DNA from: Bacteroidales bacterium
GTDB lineage: Bacteria; Bacteroidota; Bacteroidia; Bacteroidales; Azobacteroidaceae
Reading direction: 5' to 3'
Assembly (NCBI GenBank): GCA_003851245.1
Contig: BHEP01000015.1
Location: 1-56,912, forward strand
Length of the DNA stretch: 56,912 bases
Position 1 is the stretch's first letter. Each line of letters opens with the position of its first letter. Position numbers and translations under genes: made by a program. Below the pieces are notes generated by a model. It was not told the origin of the DNA, ran no database searches, and saw only the letters and a program-made list of their open reading frames with translations. Below are positions 1 through 8,156 of this stretch, piece after piece.

Positions 1-173
1 GATTAATATAGTCATATGTTGTATATTTATGTTAAATAGAATTTTATTTTCAATGCAATTCTATTTCTTTTGTAAGCAATTGTTAATAATGAATATCTGA
101 GACTCTAATGGTACTCCTAATTCGGATACTAGTTTCATGAGAAGTTATTATATTTACGGATTAAAAAATGTTG

Positions 174-181
174 TACTTTTG
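174..181 (+). promoter_or_regulatory. Bacteroidota -7 promoter element
   Basis: The sequence TACTTTTG matches the Bacteroidota -7 consensus TAnnTTTG. No convincing TTTG box is seen about 19 bp upstream. It would start a leader of roughly 130 nt before the exported protein at 319. The rest of 1-318 is A+T-rich and holds no recognisable gene. Confidence 0.5.
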
Positions 182-230
182 TAAAGTGGTTCTAAAAAAA
201 TAAAAAAACCATGAAACTAATGGGAAAGAA

Positions 231-259
231 GTCTTAAGCGAGGGGACTACGTATAAGAC
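231..259 (+). other. Leader hairpin upstream of exported protein
   Basis: GTCTTA (231-236) and TAAGAC (254-259) form a perfect 6-bp stem. Inside the same stretch AGTC (230-233) can instead pair with GACT (245-248), so two exclusive folds are possible. It lies in the leader of the following gene. There is no U-tract, so it is not a terminator. Its role is unknown. Confidence 0.3.
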
Positions 260-318
260 GCCAAAGACAAAGTGTAAAAAAATATAAAGAATATAAACAA
301 TTAACAAGTAAAAAAATA

Positions 319-930
319 ATGAGAAAATTTATCACTCTTGCGGTTTTCATAACTGCCTTTAGCTGCAATTTACTGTCACAAGTTAAAATTGGGTCAATAA
401 ATCCGCCCCACGAAGATGCTGTTTTGGAGTTGAAGAGTGCCACTAAAGGGCTTCTGCTTCCTCGATTGATGCTAGTTTCTACAAGTAGTGCCGCCCCTTT
501 AGGAGCTCACGTTGCAGGAATGACGGTATACAATACCGCTACCAGCAGTAGTGGCGACACCTATGTTTCGCCAGGATTTTATTACAATGATGGATTCAAA
601 TGGGATCGTTTGCACCTTGGCTACACTAACTGGTTTTATATGCCTACCATAGCATTCAACACAACTTCAAGCGCATTAGGTCAGACTAAAGATCTGTACC
701 AAGCCTATTATGAGCAATTCTCGGGGGCTTCAAACTTTGTGAAAAGCACGGGTGCACCAAACAAGGTACCCTATATTCCAGCAGCCACCGATCTATATTA
801 CTACATCACCGACTATGATACCAATGTGTTTAGTAATATCAGTATTGATCAAAATGGCATGATGACTTACGATGTGGTCGCTTCGGCTACAGACCTATCG
901 TATATCAACATTGTATTTGTATTGAAATAA
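319..930 (+). CDS. Exported hypothetical protein (Bacteroidota surface-protein type)
   Basis: This 203-residue protein begins with a Sec signal peptide (about residues 1-20, ending near NLLSQ). The segment that follows, with AVLELKS, GLLLPRL and GMTVYNTA, resembles the N-terminal module of many secreted Bacteroidota proteins, where it precedes adhesin-like or beta-rich regions. The rest is rich in Tyr, Thr and Ser and shows no catalytic motif. No C-terminal sorting domain is visible, so the protein may be periplasmic, surface-bound, or a shortened relic of a longer protein. The start ATG is the first methionine and directly precedes the signal peptide. The fragment just downstream (963-1260) comes from the same general class of proteins, so the two may derive from one larger gene. 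The function is unknown. Confidence 0.75.
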   Translation: MRKFITLAVFITAFSCNLLSQVKIGSINPPHEDAVLELKSATKGLLLPRLMLVSTSSAAPLGAHVAGMTVYNTATSSSGDTYVSPGFYYNDGFKWDRLHLGYTNWFYMPTIAFNTTSSALGQTKDLYQAYYEQFSGASNFVKSTGAPNKVPYIPAATDLYYYITDYDTNVFSNISIDQNGMMTYDVVASATDLSYINIVFVLK

Positions 931-962
931 ATTTTAGAAGATAAATATTAACACCAAGAACA

Positions 963-1260
963 GTTGCGTACAGTGCTTTTATCAGACCCAATGTGGGCGT
1001 AGCTGTTCAACAAAGGCAATACCACAATGCAGCAGAAGGCCCTGCATTGGTAATTTTTTTTTTGAGATATTCAGGAGATCATTGTATTCTCTGCCCCTGC
1101 AGGTTCTTATATTAGTCCACTAGATTTGGCGAAGGTGAATTCTTATTTGGCAATCAAGTATGGTTTGCAATTAGAAAACCAGCAGCCCGATTATCTTGAT
1201 ACAAATGGAGACTCAATTTGGATAGGCGGCAACAATGTGGCTTATCAAAAATATATATAG
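963..1260 (+). pseudogene. Fragment of a large secreted surface protein (DUF8202-like)
   Basis: From 1066 to the TAG at 1258-1260 one frame reads DIQEIIVFSAPAG, then VNSYLAIKYGLQL, then YLDTNGDSIWIG. This is the repeated pattern of large Bacteroidota cell-surface proteins (IVF..S...VNSYLAIKYG...Y....G..IW). The frame opens directly after an in-frame TGA and has no start codon. A second open frame from 963 runs into a run of ten T at 1054-1063, which suggests a frameshift there. Without a start and with a shift, this is best read as a degraded remnant. The family assignment rests on recalled pattern only. Confidence 0.6.
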
Positions 1261-1295
1261 AGTTATCCTTATAGATACTTAATATTTATTTCACT

Positions 1296-1303
1296 TACCT
1301 TTG
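1296..1303 (+). promoter_or_regulatory. Bacteroidota -7 promoter element
   Basis: TACCTTTG matches TAnnTTTG and lies 26 bp before the ATG of the transposase remnant. The -33 element is not clear. It may be a surviving promoter of the insertion sequence or a chance match. Confidence 0.4.
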
Positions 1304-1329
1304 CATTCAAATATAACAACTATATATTT

Positions 1330-1614
1330 ATGGAAAGCTTTGTAGGACAAGGTATTATCAAATATTTTGACTGCTTTAAGACCGATTTTGACTGCCTGAA
1401 ATATTTGGCAGATTACAAGTGGTCAAAGACTTATTCTTGTATAAAATGTGGTCATTCTAAATGCACAATTAGGAAAAAGAATCTTGCTCGCGATTGTAAT
1501 CGTTGTCATCATATTGAGAGTCCTACAGCCAATACGATGTTTCATAAGGTAAAATTTGGCATACTAAAGGCTTTTGAAACCCATGATTATAAGACCACTT
1601 TGCGCTTAAACTAG
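1330..1614 (+). pseudogene. IS1595-family transposase remnant (zinc ribbon only)
   Basis: The first 80 or so residues match the N-terminal zinc-ribbon region of IS1595 (ISXO2-like) transposases: a CLKYLADYKW segment, CIKCGHSKC, then CNRCHHIESPTANTMFHK and VKFGILKAF. The two Cys pairs (CxxC and CxxC) are the expected zinc ligands. After KAF the sequence diverges (THDYKTTLRLN) and stops at 94 residues, whereas full transposases have about 250-320 residues with a DDE/N catalytic domain. No catalytic domain is found downstream, and no terminal inverted repeats are evident. This is a truncated, presumably inactive element. It shows that the region at the left edge has been rearranged by mobile DNA. 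Confidence 0.8.
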
Positions 1615-1712
1615 GCGCTGAATTTTCTTCCTATTGTCATAATAAAATTTTCAAACGTAAATGTACGATTACTATCTTACATGAGCTGTCTAGTTATTGG
1701 GGAGTATTATAC

Positions 1713-1750
1713 AAAAAAAAATCTCTCTAAATATATAATTTAGAGAGATT
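1713..1750 (-). terminator. Intrinsic terminator of tRNA-Arg(TCT)
   Basis: AATCTCTCTAAAT (1720-1732) and ATTTAGAGAGATT (1738-1750) form a perfect 13-bp stem with a 5-nt loop. On the minus strand it is followed by a U-tract (A-run at 1713-1720 on the plus strand). It sits 12 bp beyond the 3' end of the tRNA gene. Confidence 0.85.
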
Positions 1751-1762
1751 TGTATTAAAATG

Positions 1763-1836
<74 letters not shown>

Positions 1837-1855
1837 ATTTATTTAATTTCGTCTG

Positions 1856-1886
1856 CAAAGGTAGTCATATTTTATTGTAAAACAAG
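1856..1886 (-). promoter_or_regulatory. Promoter of tRNA-Arg(TCT)
   Basis: On the minus strand TACCTTTG (1856-1863) is preceded by CTTG (1883-1886) with exactly 19 bp between them. This fits the Bacteroidota layout TTTG-N19-TAnnTTTG with one mismatch in the upstream box. It lies about 20 bp before the tRNA 5' end. Confidence 0.75.
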
Positions 1887-2020
1887 ACTTGAGGGAAAAA
1901 TATTTTGTAATGGCTTAGGTTTCGACTTTATTTGCCGCTGAATTCAATCTGCTTACCCCTATAGCTTACGTATCCAGCGGTATATAGTTTCGTGAGAGAT
2001 CATCGCAATAGCGTTCAACT

Positions 2021-2068
2021 TACTTCTTATTGTACTCTTCTTATTGTACTTTTCTTATTGTACTTTTG
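2021..2068. repeat. Short tandem repeat, 12-14 bp unit, 3.5 copies
   Basis: The units are TACTTCTTATTG (2021-2032), TACTCTTCTTATTG (2033-2046), TACTTTTCTTATTG (2047-2060) and a partial TACTTTTG (2061-2068). The last partial copy itself matches the -7 promoter consensus. The repeat lies in non-coding DNA between tRNA-Arg and the gene remnant at 2192. The surrounding sequence 1887-2110 shows nothing else recognisable. Confidence 0.7.
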
Positions 2069-2110
2069 TGTACTCCATAGCCGTAGCTATATCTTTTTAA
2101 CTCATATTTA

Positions 2111-2141
2111 TTTGCAACATCGTATAAATTATATATCTTTG
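2111..2141 (+). promoter_or_regulatory. Consensus Bacteroidota promoter
   Basis: TTTG (2111-2114) and TATCTTTG (2134-2141) are separated by exactly 19 bp, a perfect match to TTTG-N19-TAnnTTTG. The transcript would begin near 2148 and run through the gene remnant at 2192-2493. It might then serve the TonB-dependent receptor gene at 2531, for which I see no closer promoter. Confidence 0.75.
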
Positions 2142-2191
2142 CTCTAGGGTTAAATGTTTACTCATCTCTAAATTATTTTTTTTAACGGACA

Positions 2192-2493
2192 ATGGAGGCA
2201 ATAAGCTATAATTTGCATTTGCAAGTTGAACTCAAGTTATAATAAGTACGTCAATACAGTGGAATGCTGAGAATATAAAGACATTCATAGAACAGGCAAA
2301 ACGAGAAAATTACAGCATAGAAGTAGAATAAACACATGCGCAAAAGATAAAAAGCATATGCCTATGCGGACGAAACGTGACATGGACTGCCCTATACGCC
2401 TGTCTGCGTGAAATGGCAGAATGGCAACTGAAACGGCTCAATGCCATGGATGCGGAAAAAGAATTTCGTAAATTGGAAGCTAAAAAACGATAA
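2192..2493 (+). pseudogene. Remnant of a small gene, frameshifted and with an internal stop
   Basis: An ATG at 2192 opens a 16-residue reading frame (MEAISYNLHLQVELKL) that ends at a TAA. From 2230 to the TAA at 2491-2493 a different frame is open except for one TAA at 2329-2331. It reads STSIQWNAENIKTFIEQAKR and then, after the stop, ICLCGRNVTWTALYACLREM and AEWQLKRLNAMD. The charged C-terminus ending in EAKKR looks like a genuine protein end. One frameshift plus one nonsense change would explain the pattern. I do not recognise the family. A perfect promoter stands 50 bp upstream. It could also be two unrelated short peptides. Confidence 0.4.
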
Positions 2494-2530
2494 ATTAATT
2501 AATTCAACCATTTGAAATACAATAAAATAA

Positions 2531-4918
2531 ATGAAGAAAGTCCTTTCCTTGCTGTTTTTGTTCTTTTTTGTGATAAATGCTGATGCTAATTTTAGTATAA
2601 AAATCAAAGTAGTCGATGAATCAACAAAAGAAGCCATTGATTTCGCCGATGTATTCCTATTTGAAAATGATAAGCTTATACAGCATAAGTTGTTAGATGC
2701 TGGCAATCTTGTTTTTCATGGAGTCTCCAAGGGCGTTTATACCCTGCGTATTCAGCTCATTGGCTTTGATATTTATACCCACAATAATATTGTTGTGGAT
2801 ACGAAAGACCTTGATTTAGGGCTGTTTGGCTTAAAGCAATTGGAACATGGATTGGCAGCAGTAGAGGTTGTGGCAAATAAAAAACAAGTGGTGTATAAGC
2901 TAGACAAACGCATCATCGATGCCGGCGCAAGTCTTCTGACGGGAACAGCTGTGGATATTCTCGAAAACACACCCTCCATACGTGTTGATGCCGAAGGTGG
3001 ACTGAGTTTCAGAGGGAGCTCTGGATTTAAGGTATATATCGATGGCAAGCCTAGTATTTTTGGTGGAAGTCAGGCTTTGGAGCAAATTCCATCCAGTCAA
3101 ATTGATAATATAGAAATAATAACGACCCCATCGGCTAGATACGATACTGATGGAGACGTGGGCATCATAAATATTGTGACAAAAAAAAATGTCAGCAAGG
3201 GTATCAACGGACTTTTTAATATCAATGGCAGTAGCTTTGGAAGCCGAGGAATTGATTTCTTGATCAGCCATGAAAAAGGCGACAAGCAGTGGTATATTGG
3301 AGGAAATGCCTCTCAATTGTCTAGGAAAAGTCATTTTGAACAGCTCAAAACAACAATCATCAACGATACTTCTACTACTTCCAATGCCCAGGGGAAGAGG
3401 GAAAGTATCAATTATGCCTATTCCTTCAAAACGGGTTTGCGAATGAAAAAAGCAAAAAATTTCTACGAGTTTGAGGCTGAAGTAGGCTATCAAGGGCGCA
3501 AAAGAGATGGCGATTTGGCGTACGAGGAGTCGCGAAGTAGCCAGGGAAATTTATTTGATCATGGAGTTTTTACTAGTAGAGATAAGTACGATTTGCATGA
3601 AACCTATGGGCAGATTACCAATGGATACAAGCATCAATTTGATGAACACGGACACTTCTTAAGTGCCAATGCCTATGTTAAATATGGAGGAAATGCCTTA
3701 GAGTATTTCAAGAGTGACCTCTTTGATGCCGACAACAAGCGCCACCAGGGTCATCAGGCATGGGAAGCGGAGTATAGGTGGACGGTGAGAGCCAATATAG
3801 ACTATGTTTTGCCATACAGAGAGGGAGGGAAGTTTGAAACGGGCTATCAATATTTTTCATACCTAGAGGATGGCGATTATAAGATGGAATACTGGGATCC
3901 TTCCTCACAATCATTTTATTGGAGGGATGATATTTACAACACTTTTTATTTTCAGAGAGGCATAAATTCTGTTTATACCGTTTTTACCGAAGGATATAAG
4001 GCCCTTGATTTCCAACTGGGTTTGCGCGGCGAGCATACACATCAGGTTTTGAGAAGTTCTAAAACTTGGGCAAATAGGGTGAAAAATCGTTTTGAGATAT
4101 TTCCTTCAGCCCATGTGGGATTGTCTCTTGGCGATCAGAGCAAATTTATTGCCGCATTTAGTAGGCGCACTACGCGTCCCGAATTATTTTTTATGGAGCC
4201 CTATATCACTTTTAGAGATTATTATTCCGCCGAAATAGGCAATCCCGATATCAGGCCGGAGTATATCAATTCTTTTGAGCTCCTGTACAAAACCAATATA
4301 AGAGAGAATACCTATTCCGCCAGCCTGTTTCATAGAAGCCGAAAGGATAAGATAGAGCGCTTGCGCGTGCCTTACGAGGCAGGAATTACCCTCGATTCAA
4401 TGGCAAATGTGGGAAGGGATTATTCTACAGGAGTGGAGATTTCCGCAAGTCTGAAAATGGCAAGATTCTGGAATATGAATATCAATGGAAGTGTGTATCA
4501 TTATAAATTGAAGAACGACTTTAATATTGGTGGCAAAAACGAGAATAGCTCGAACTACGACTTGTCGTGGGCAAATTATTTTGACTTAAATAAAAAAAGC
4601 CGCCTGCAGTTGGATGGCAATTTTGTAGGGCCCTCGGTGACAACTCAAGGCAAGACGAATGCTTTTTATTATTTTAATTTGGCTTGGAGGCAACAGCTTA
4701 TACAAAGAAAACTTCAGGCCACACTTTCTTTTAGGAATGTGTTTGGAACAGCGCGTTATGTGAGTAAGATAAATACCTCAAATCTTATTTCAGAAACTAG
4801 GATTAAGCCCCAGACTCCCTTGATAAGTCTTTCTCTGTCTTATACCTTCAATAATTTTAATTCAAGAAATGCACAGCAGAAGGAGTCGAACGATATTTTT
4901 GAAGGCACAAATCATTGA
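2531..4918 (+). CDS. TonB-dependent receptor, OMP_b-brl_3 type
   Basis: This outer-membrane protein of 795 residues has a Sec signal peptide (about 1-19, ending VINADA). A carboxypeptidase-regulatory-like beta domain follows (about 22-100). Then comes a plug domain with VDILENTPSIRVDAEGGLSF and the stretch GFKVYIDGKPS...IDNIEIITTPSARYD. From about residue 230 to the C-terminus there is a large beta-barrel. The arrangement is that of the outer-membrane beta-barrel family 3 group (PF14905), which imports or senses unknown ligands. No SusD partner is present, so it acts alone rather than as a SusCD complex. The ATG at 2531 directly precedes the signal peptide. The gene converges on tamL with only 21 bp between the stops. 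The ligand cannot be predicted from sequence. Confidence 0.88.
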   Translation: MKKVLSLLFLFFFVINADANFSIKIKVVDESTKEAIDFADVFLFENDKLIQHKLLDAGNLVFHGVSKGVYTLRIQLIGFDIYTHNNIVVDTKDLDLGLFGLKQLEHGLAAVEVVANKKQVVYKLDKRIIDAGASLLTGTAVDILENTPSIRVDAEGGLSFRGSSGFKVYIDGKPSIFGGSQALEQIPSSQIDNIEIITTPSARYDTDGDVGIINIVTKKNVSKGINGLFNINGSSFGSRGIDFLISHEKGDKQWYIGGNASQLSRKSHFEQLKTTIINDTSTTSNAQGKRESINYAYSFKTGLRMKKAKNFYEFEAEVGYQGRKRDGDLAYEESRSSQGNLFDHGVFTSRDKYDLHETYGQITNGYKHQFDEHGHFLSANAYVKYGGNALEYFKSDLFDADNKRHQGHQAWEAEYRWTVRANIDYVLPYREGGKFETGYQYFSYLEDGDYKMEYWDPSSQSFYWRDDIYNTFYFQRGINSVYTVFTEGYKALDFQLGLRGEHTHQVLRSSKTWANRVKNRFEIFPSAHVGLSLGDQSKFIAAFSRRTTRPELFFMEPYITFRDYYSAEIGNPDIRPEYINSFELLYKTNIRENTYSASLFHRSRKDKIERLRVPYEAGITLDSMANVGRDYSTGVEISASLKMARFWNMNINGSVYHYKLKNDFNIGGKNENSSNYDLSWANYFDLNKKSRLQLDGNFVGPSVTTQGKTNAFYYFNLAWRQQLIQRKLQATLSFRNVFGTARYVSKINTSNLISETRIKPQTPLISLSLSYTFNNFNSRNAQQKESNDIFEGTNH

Positions 4919-4939
4919 TTACTTTGGTTTGGAAAGGTT

Positions 4940-7270
4940 CTAAAAGGGGTATCCTACGGCAAAGTGCCAGGCAAAGTTCTCTCCAAAATTGGGCTTTATG
5001 ATGGCCCATCTATCTCTTCCTGTTTTTTCAGGGTTAAAAGCTTTCCATCCAGTGTCGAATCTTATTAAGAAAAAATCGAAGTCGAAGCGCAGCCCTAATC
5101 CATATCCTATGGCTATCTGGGTATAAAACTTCTTTAGATCAAAAATCCCATCTTCCTGTTGCTCGTAGTTGCGGATAGTCCATATATTGCCTGCATCCAC
5201 AAAGCTTGCAGCCTCAAGTTTCCAGAACAGGTGACTGCGGTATTCTATATTTAGATCAAGCTTGATGTCGCCCGAGTGGTCATAAATACTGCTGGTAGTG
5301 TTGGGATAGGCTCCAGGACCGAGGCTTCTTACCTTCCATGCCCGCACACTGTTGGCACCCCCCGAATAATATCGTTTTTCAAAAGGCAGGGCCTTAGAAT
5401 TGCCATAAGGGATACCCACGCCGCCACCAATTCGCCAAGCCACAGAATTTTGCTTGTCTATAAATACTGTTTTGGCATACTCCAAATCGGCTTTCACATA
5501 TTGGGCATAGTATACATTAAATAATTCGTACGAACCCTTGTCATCTTTTTTTGCATTTGCAAGGGAGGATAGTCCATACAAGAGGTTTCCTGCAGAGCCC
5601 AAGGACAGTCTCAGGGTGTGGGCATCTCGTCTTTTTTGTGTGGGGTTGAAAGTGGAGTATGAGTAGTTGTAGCTAGCACCTGCAATAAATAAGTCGGTAA
5701 AACTGAAGAGCCTAGCATTTAGAGGGAGGCTATCTCTGAATGCGGGGTCAATGGAAGGTATTTTCACATAATTTAGGTCCAGCAAATTGAACTGATGCCT
5801 AGAGGATCTTTGGCCCCTTCCTTGCCACAAATATCTGAGACTTCCCGAAAATAGTATCCTATCAAATTCGGGCCTTGTCTGGAAATTGGAGCTCATTGCA
5901 AATTCCGTGGAAGCTCTGATTGTTTTTTTGAAACTGCTGGATAGAAAAGGCATCATAAACTTAGGGAATCTAAGGGCCGTTTCGGCACCCACTTCTAAGT
6001 AGTTGTTGTCGCTACTAGAAATAGCTTCGTAGGCACCTCTGAGTTTGATATTGAAATTTTCTGAGCCTTTAAATATGCTTTTGTGATTGTAGTCTATAGA
6101 GGAGGCGAAGCCCAGATCGCCAGAAGAATTTGTGCCTTCCAGAGCAAAGGTAGTAGACTGTCTCTTGGCTTGCATGGTAAGGAGGTAGGTGTTGAGAAAT
6201 GAGCTATCGTTTCTTTCAAACTCCTCAAAACGTATGCTCACATTTTCCAAAGCCATAAGCGAGGAATAGGCGGCGTAGGTCAATTCCTCTCGTATCTGTG
6301 CGTATGGCCTGCCTGGACTAAGAAAATTGTTGTCTATCAAAGCTTTAGGTCTAATAGCTGGCGATTTGTCTTTGAAATAGATCTGGTATTCTCCGAGTAT
6401 CAAGCTGTCTTTGGCTACATAGTCGGCAATTGTATTGTATTCCAAAGGATTGTAGTTGAGGTATATAAATGTTTTATTGAGAAAGTATTTTTTGTGGGGG
6501 ATTTCCGCAAACATACCATTGGGAAGTATTGCTGGATAAAGGTGGAGCTTGAGCTTTAGATCCACTGCATGATTAGACATTATTGTGTCAGCGTCGTAGC
6601 TAATATAATCTTTGTTGAAGGCATAGTAGCCGCGATTTCTTAGGTAGGCTGTAATTCTATCCCTTTCCAAATTTAGCACCTTTCTGTTGAAATGCATTCC
6701 TTCATGTATCAGTGATGTCTGTGCAGAAGCCGATTCATTGGGGATCCTTAATTTGGGGTTCCGCTTTTGAAAAAGGGTGTTTTTTATTAGAGAATCTTGG
6801 CTCTCAAATTCAAAATTTCTCACCAAATGGGGATCCTTTGTTTGTATCTTATAGCTAACTTCTACTTTCTTTTTTTTTGCAACTATGCTCGTAGTAACCT
6901 CTGTATCTATATATCCCTTGTAGACGAAGAGTTTTTTTAGTTCTTTGGCAGATCGTTCTATCATTGTGGAATCAAATATTACAGGGGGCTGCCCTGTTTT
7001 TCTTAGTTGTTTATTTATCCATTTGCTAGAATCTCTGCCCGAAAGGTTGTAAATTTGAAGTTGGGTTTTGTTGATTCCAAACATTTTATAGTTTGGAACT
7101 TGCTTTATGTAGGGTCGCAACTCCGCAGTTCCAAATTCTTTGCTATCGGATTTGATATTAACCTTATCTAATAGATATTCGCCTTCAGGCACATATCTGG
7201 TAGTGTTGCAAGCATAAAATGCTAGTAAATAGAGTGTGAGCAGAAGATATTTAGAGATAATTTTTGTCAT
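4940..7270 (-). CDS. tamL: TamL-type Omp85 (BamA/TamA family) outer-membrane lipoprotein
   Basis: The 776-residue protein starts with a lipoprotein signal (lipobox LAFYAC, Cys21). Its next residues, TTRYVPEGEYLLDKVNIKSD, are typical of the Bacteroidota TamA counterpart, which is lipid-anchored. POTRA-like segments occupy roughly residues 30-300, with text such as KELKKLFVYKGYIDTEV. A 16-strand-type Omp85 barrel follows to the C-terminus. It includes the motif RYYSGGANSVRAWKVRSLGPG, which contains the conserved (V/I)RG-like loop, and ends GYPF. The family inserts beta-barrel proteins into, or supplies lipids to, the outer membrane, usually with TamB. No tamB gene is next to it here. It is transcribed divergently from the methyltransferase gene at 7380. 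Confidence 0.85.
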   Translation of the reverse strand: MTKIISKYLLLTLYLLAFYACNTTRYVPEGEYLLDKVNIKSDSKEFGTAELRPYIKQVPNYKMFGINKTQLQIYNLSGRDSSKWINKQLRKTGQPPVIFDSTMIERSAKELKKLFVYKGYIDTEVTTSIVAKKKKVEVSYKIQTKDPHLVRNFEFESQDSLIKNTLFQKRNPKLRIPNESASAQTSLIHEGMHFNRKVLNLERDRITAYLRNRGYYAFNKDYISYDADTIMSNHAVDLKLKLHLYPAILPNGMFAEIPHKKYFLNKTFIYLNYNPLEYNTIADYVAKDSLILGEYQIYFKDKSPAIRPKALIDNNFLSPGRPYAQIREELTYAAYSSLMALENVSIRFEEFERNDSSFLNTYLLTMQAKRQSTTFALEGTNSSGDLGFASSIDYNHKSIFKGSENFNIKLRGAYEAISSSDNNYLEVGAETALRFPKFMMPFLSSSFKKTIRASTEFAMSSNFQTRPEFDRILFSGSLRYLWQGRGQRSSRHQFNLLDLNYVKIPSIDPAFRDSLPLNARLFSFTDLFIAGASYNYSYSTFNPTQKRRDAHTLRLSLGSAGNLLYGLSSLANAKKDDKGSYELFNVYYAQYVKADLEYAKTVFIDKQNSVAWRIGGGVGIPYGNSKALPFEKRYYSGGANSVRAWKVRSLGPGAYPNTTSSIYDHSGDIKLDLNIEYRSHLFWKLEAASFVDAGNIWTIRNYEQQEDGIFDLKKFYTQIAIGYGLGLRFDFDFFLIRFDTGWKAFNPEKTGRDRWAIIKPNFGENFAWHFAVGYPF

Positions 7271-7320
7271 ATAAGATGCCTCTCTTTATTTTAGCCCTTT
7301 GGGGCTTCATTTTTTTTGTA

Positions 7321-7328
7321 CAAAGATA
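7321..7328 (-). promoter_or_regulatory. -7 element for tamL
   Basis: On the minus strand TATCTTTG matches TAnnTTTG and lies about 50 bp before the tamL ATG. A 5-bp hairpin (AGCCC/GGGCT, near 7293-7306) lies in the resulting leader. A matching -33 box is not evident. Confidence 0.5.
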
Positions 7329-7351
7329 GGGCAATTTACAAAATAGTTTCT

Positions 7352-7359
7352 TAGTTTTG
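7352..7359 (+). promoter_or_regulatory. -7 element for TrmH-family methyltransferase
   Basis: TAGTTTTG matches TAnnTTTG and ends 20 bp before the ATG at 7380. It is divergent to the tamL element. Confidence 0.5.
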
Positions 7360-7379
7360 CTCAACAAAATATATATTCG

Positions 7380-8156
7380 ATGTTAAGTCACAGTAAAATA
7401 AAGTTTGTACGCTCTATGGAGCAAAAAAAATACCGAGTATCCTCGTCCTGTTTTTTGGCCGAAGGCAACAAGTTGGTGTCGGACTTGCTCCCTTTTTTTG
7501 ATTGCGAATTGCTCTTGGCAGAGTCTTCTTGGCTGGCACAGCAGGGCGATGTGAGGGTAGCGAATTTGGAGATTGTCGACAATCAAGATATTCGTAAGGC
7601 TAGTTTATTGAAAAACCCTCAGGAGGTGATTGCTGTTTTTCGCCAAGCGCAGCATGTGCTTTCGCCCGAGGGTTTAATGAACTCCTTGAGTTTGGTTTTG
7701 GATGGCCTCCAAGACCCCGGCAATTTGGGCACCATCATTCGCCTTGCCGACTGGTTTGGTATTGCCGACATAATTTGTTCGGAATCGACGGTAGATGTTT
7801 ACAATCCCAAGGTGGTGCAGGCTAGCATGGGAGCTTTGGCGAGGGTGAGGGTGCATTATGTCGATTTGCTGGATTTCTTACCTCAATTCAAGACTATCGT
7901 ACCCATTTACGGAACTTTCTTGGAAGGGGGAACTGATATTTATGCCAGCCAGCTGGCTGCCAAAGGAATGATTGTTATGGGCAATGAGGGCAATGGAATA
8001 AGCGAGGAGGTTGCAGCCTACATAGATCATAGGCTGTATATACCCACATTTCCGCAGGGAGCTTCCAGCTCAGAGTCGCTGAATGTGGCAATGGCAACTG
8101 CCATCACCTGTGCGGAGTTTCGCCGCCAAGAGGTCTATGCCACACAGGGAGTATAG
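7380..8156 (+). CDS. TrmH-family (SpoU) RNA 2'-O-methyltransferase
   Basis: The protein has 258 residues. The N-terminal part (about 1-95) is a SpoU substrate-binding domain with IKFVRSMEQKKYR and FLAEGNKLV. The C-terminal SPOUT domain holds the three family motifs: LDGLQDPGNLGTIIRLADWF, MIVMGNEGNGISEEV and IPTFPQGASSSESLNVAMA. The last two form the knotted S-adenosylmethionine site, and the Asn and Arg of motif 1 are present. It should methylate a ribose 2'-OH in tRNA or rRNA, but the exact nucleotide cannot be told. Its 3' end overlaps the convergent gene at 8070-8450 by 87 bp, an unusually deep tail-to-tail overlap. A second, shorter paralogue lies at 30982. Confidence 0.93.
   Translation: MLSHSKIKFVRSMEQKKYRVSSSCFLAEGNKLVSDLLPFFDCELLLAESSWLAQQGDVRVANLEIVDNQDIRKASLLKNPQEVIAVFRQAQHVLSPEGLMNSLSLVLDGLQDPGNLGTIIRLADWFGIADIICSESTVDVYNPKVVQASMGALARVRVHYVDLLDFLPQFKTIVPIYGTFLEGGTDIYASQLAAKGMIVMGNEGNGISEEVAAYIDHRLYIPTFPQGASSSESLNVAMATAITCAEFRRQEVYATQGV

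Noticed and set aside
2900..3493. Minus-strand open frame of 197 codons inside the TonB receptor gene
   Set aside because: Antisense to a clear receptor plug and barrel; no start context, motif or promoter.
7292..7318. Hairpin AGCCC/GGGCT followed by T-run as a terminator
   Set aside because: It lies between two divergent genes, where no transcript needs to end, and the stem is only 5 bp. It is better viewed as part of the tamL leader.
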